Assembly: GCA_013335935.1 (NCBI GenBank)
Contig: JAAXUP010000014.1
Span: 1 to 35,444 of the forward strand
DNA length: 35,444 nt
Reading direction: 5' to 3'
Source of the DNA: Eubacteriaceae bacterium
GTDB lineage: Bacteria; Bacillota; Clostridia; Eubacteriales; Alkalibacteraceae
The notes under the pieces are model-generated. The model saw only the letters and a program-made list of their open reading frames with translations. It searched no databases and was not told where the DNA came from. The translations under genes and the position numbers were made by a program. This document shows positions 33,743 through 35,444 of this stretch, one piece after another. How positions within the stretch are numbered: position 1 is the first letter of the stretch; each line of letters starts with the position of its first letter.

Positions 33743-34420
33743 ATGACTGCAATATTTGATAATGACTGGTCTGAAATTTTAAAAGACGAATTCGAAAAGG
33801 ACTATTATAAATATTTAAGGTCCGTGCTTAAAAACGATTATAAAAATGGCAGCGTATATCCTTCAATGGAAAACATATTCAATGCCCTGCATTTTACTTC
33901 CTATAAAGATACACGAATACTGATCCTGGGTCAGGATCCTTATCACGGACCAAATCAAGCCCATGGACTCTGTTTTTCTGTGAACAACGGCGTACCTATC
34001 CCTCCCTCTCTCCTCAATATTTATAAGGAATTGAAGGATGATTTGGGCTGCTACATTCCTAACAACGGCTGCCTGAAAAAATGGGCTGATCAGGGTGTGT
34101 TGCTTCTGAATGCCGTGCTGACTGTCCGGGCTGGTATGGCTGCCTCACATAGTAAAATAGGGTGGGAAAAGTTTACCGATCATATTCTATCCATGCTAAA
34201 CGAGAAATCAGAGCCCGTCGTGTTTATATTGTGGGGAAAATATGCACAATCCAAAGAATCCTTGATTACAAATAGCAGACATATGATCATAAAATCTGTT
34301 CACCCAAGCCCCTTATCAGCCTTCAGAGGATTTTTCGGGAGCAAACCATTTTCAAAAGCCAACGTGTTCCTGAAAGCTCATGGATTTAAGGAAATCGACT
34401 GGCAGATTGAAAACATTTGA
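33743..34420 (+). CDS. ung: Uracil-DNA glycosylase, family 1
   Basis: A 225-residue base-excision repair enzyme. The water-activating loop GQDPYHG (63-69, catalytic Asp65) and the DNA-intercalation loop [13 protein letters not shown], with its catalytic histidine, are both present. [12 protein letters not shown] includes the uracil-recognition asparagine. It removes uracil arising from dUTP misincorporation or cytosine deamination. Length is normal for bacterial Ung; the start follows GGGAG. It is monocistronic and appears intact. Confidence 0.97.
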   Translation: MTAIFDNDWSEILKDEFEKDYYKYLRSVLKNDYKNGSVYPSMENIFNALHFTSYKDTRILILGQDPYHGPNQAHGLCFSVNNGVPIPPSLLNIYKELKDDLGCYIPNNGCLKKWADQGVLLLNAVLTVRAGMAASHSKIGWEKFTDHILSMLNEKSEPVVFILWGKYAQSKESLITNSRHMIIKSVHPSPLSAFRGFFGSKPFSKANVFLKAHGFKEIDWQIENI

Positions 34421-34450
34421 TCACCGAATCATAATGTGCTTGTTTCTCTT

Positions 34451-34468
34451 ATATAGTATGTACTATAT
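34451..34468. promoter_or_regulatory. Palindrome upstream of the class III FBPase gene
   Basis: ATATAGTA (34451-34458) and TACTATAT (34461-34468) form an 8-bp inverted repeat with a 2-bp spacer, about 75 bp before the fbp start codon. It could be an operator; no regulator is evident, and I cannot define a convincing promoter here. Confidence 0.3.
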
Positions 34469-34542
34469 CTTGTTAAGTTTGATTTAAATGAAGGGTTATA
34501 GTATTATATGGTATATACTAAACAATCGTGGAGGGTTGAACC

Positions 34543-35444
34543 TTGAATAATTTTACGACAAAAGAACTTCAGCTACACCAGGACTATCTGGAACTTTTAT
34601 CCCAGAATTTCCCAAGCATATCCCAGACAGCCTCAGAAATCATCAACCTCAAGTCTATTTTGAATCTTCCAAAAGGAACAGAGCACTTTCTGACCGATCT
34701 TCACGGAGAGTACGAGTCCTTCAATCACGTTGTAAGGAATGCCTCCGGTGTCGTAAAAAGAAAAATCAATGATGTGCTGGGAAAAACACTGACACAAAGC
34801 GATATCAGCGAGTTGGCTTCCCTTATCTACTATCCTGAAGAAAAACTCCAGATGGTAAAGGAAAATGAAGAAAATATCTCCGACTGGTACAAGACCACCA
34901 TCTATAGACTGATTCAAGTGTGCAGAGATGCCTCTTCCAAATATACCCGTTCCAAGGTAAGAAAAGCTCTTCCAACGGATTTCGCATACATTATTGAAGA
35001 ACTTCTTCATGAGGACGAAGAAAGATTCAATAAAAAGGAATATTACAATAAAATCATCGACACCATCGTCGAACTGGACAGAGCTGATGACTTTATCGCT
35101 AATTTGTCAGCCGTCATACAAAGACTGACGATTGACCACCTGCACATCATTGGGGATGTATACGACCGCGGTCCAGGTCCGCATTTTATTATGGATACGC
35201 TCATGAAGCACCATTCGGTTGATATTCAATGGGGAAATCACGATATCCTCTGGATGGGGGCAGGCGCAGGAGACCGTGCCTGCATTGCCAATGTCATACG
35301 AATTTGTCTCAAATACACCACGATGGATATCCTTGAGGAAGGCTACAGCATAAACCTCTTTCCCCTTGCGACATTTGCCATGAACACCTATGCCGATGAT
35401 GACTGCACCAAATTCAAACCCAAAATCGGTCCAAATGAAATTGT
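34543..35444 (+). CDS. fbp: Class III fructose-1,6-bisphosphatase (partial, 3' end outside the window)
   Basis: The first 300 codons are visible and the gene runs off the window. It begins at TTG, with GGAGGG (34530-34535) seven bases upstream and no ATG nearby. The N-terminus [19 protein letters not shown] is typical of the Firmicute class III enzyme. The metallophosphatase motifs follow: [21 protein letters not shown] and [15 protein letters not shown]. It hydrolyses fructose-1,6-bisphosphate to fructose-6-phosphate for gluconeogenesis. The family is about 640-670 residues long, so more than half is missing here. Confidence 0.93.
   Translation, partial: MNNFTTKELQLHQDYLELLSQNFPSISQTASEIINLKSILNLPKGTEHFLTDLHGEYESFNHVVRNASGVVKRKINDVLGKTLTQSDISELASLIYYPEEKLQMVKENEENISDWYKTTIYRLIQVCRDASSKYTRSKVRKALPTDFAYIIEELLHEDEERFNKKEYYNKIIDTIVELDRADDFIANLSAVIQRLTIDHLHIIGDVYDRGPGPHFIMDTLMKHHSVDIQWGNHDILWMGAGAGDRACIANVIRICLKYTTMDILEEGYSINLFPLATFAMNTYADDDCTKFKPKIGPNEI

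Overview
The window looks like a chromosomal segment of a low-GC, anaerobic Clostridia-type Firmicute. It has oxygen-sensitive glycyl radical enzymes (GREs), a LevR-type sigma-54 activator, PRD regulators, a class III fructose-1,6-bisphosphatase, CymR-like Rrf2 regulators and a PBSX-type phage remnant. I cannot name the genus.

Positions 1-16540 are the most distinctive part: two adjacent GRE/PTS modules. Module 1 has the 3' end of a probable GRE activase, a YbiW-like GRE (271-2679), a convergent LevR-type sigma-54 activator (2798-5467) and a lactose/cellobiose-family PTS IIA-IIB-IIC operon (5748-7796) behind a good -24/-12 promoter. Module 2 has a DeoR regulator, a second GRE distantly like PflD, its radical-SAM activase, a PRD/BglG-type PTS-controlled activator and a fructose-family PTS IIA-IIC-IIB set (8165-16406). 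In E. coli, YbiW and PflD have been reported to open 1,5-anhydroglucitol-6-P and 1,5-anhydromannitol-6-P, and pflDC lies beside the frw PTS genes. The simplest reading here is import and phosphorylation of polyols or anhydrohexitols by PTS, followed by radical C-O cleavage of the sugar phosphate. No aldolase or glycerol dehydrogenase is in the window, and the second GRE has a divergent active-site loop, so its substrate is open.

Positions 16540-20160 are an accessory pocket: a non-coding stretch resembling mobile-element debris, a GT-A-like glycosyltransferase of unknown role, and an intact IS110-family element with a structured non-coding left end that may encode its bridge RNA.

Positions 20160-26900 hold housekeeping and transport genes: a TetR regulator, a methionine-type ABC transporter (metQ, metI and a short metN) with two Rrf2 regulators, a CopZ-like metallochaperone and a DASS/SLC13 anion symporter with a long leader.

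Positions 26930-30990 are a decayed prophage or integrative element next to tRNA-Val(GAC). They contain broken small and large terminase genes, a PASTA-domain membrane protein, an HTH fragment, an SSB C-terminal tail and a tyrosine integrase whose nucleophile codon is a stop. A 49-bp copy of the tRNA 3' half lies 336 bp from the real tRNA.

Positions 31083-35444 return to core genes: a CadC/CzrA-like regulator with a Zn/Cd P1B-ATPase, uracil-DNA glycosylase, and the 5' part of class III fructose-1,6-bisphosphatase.
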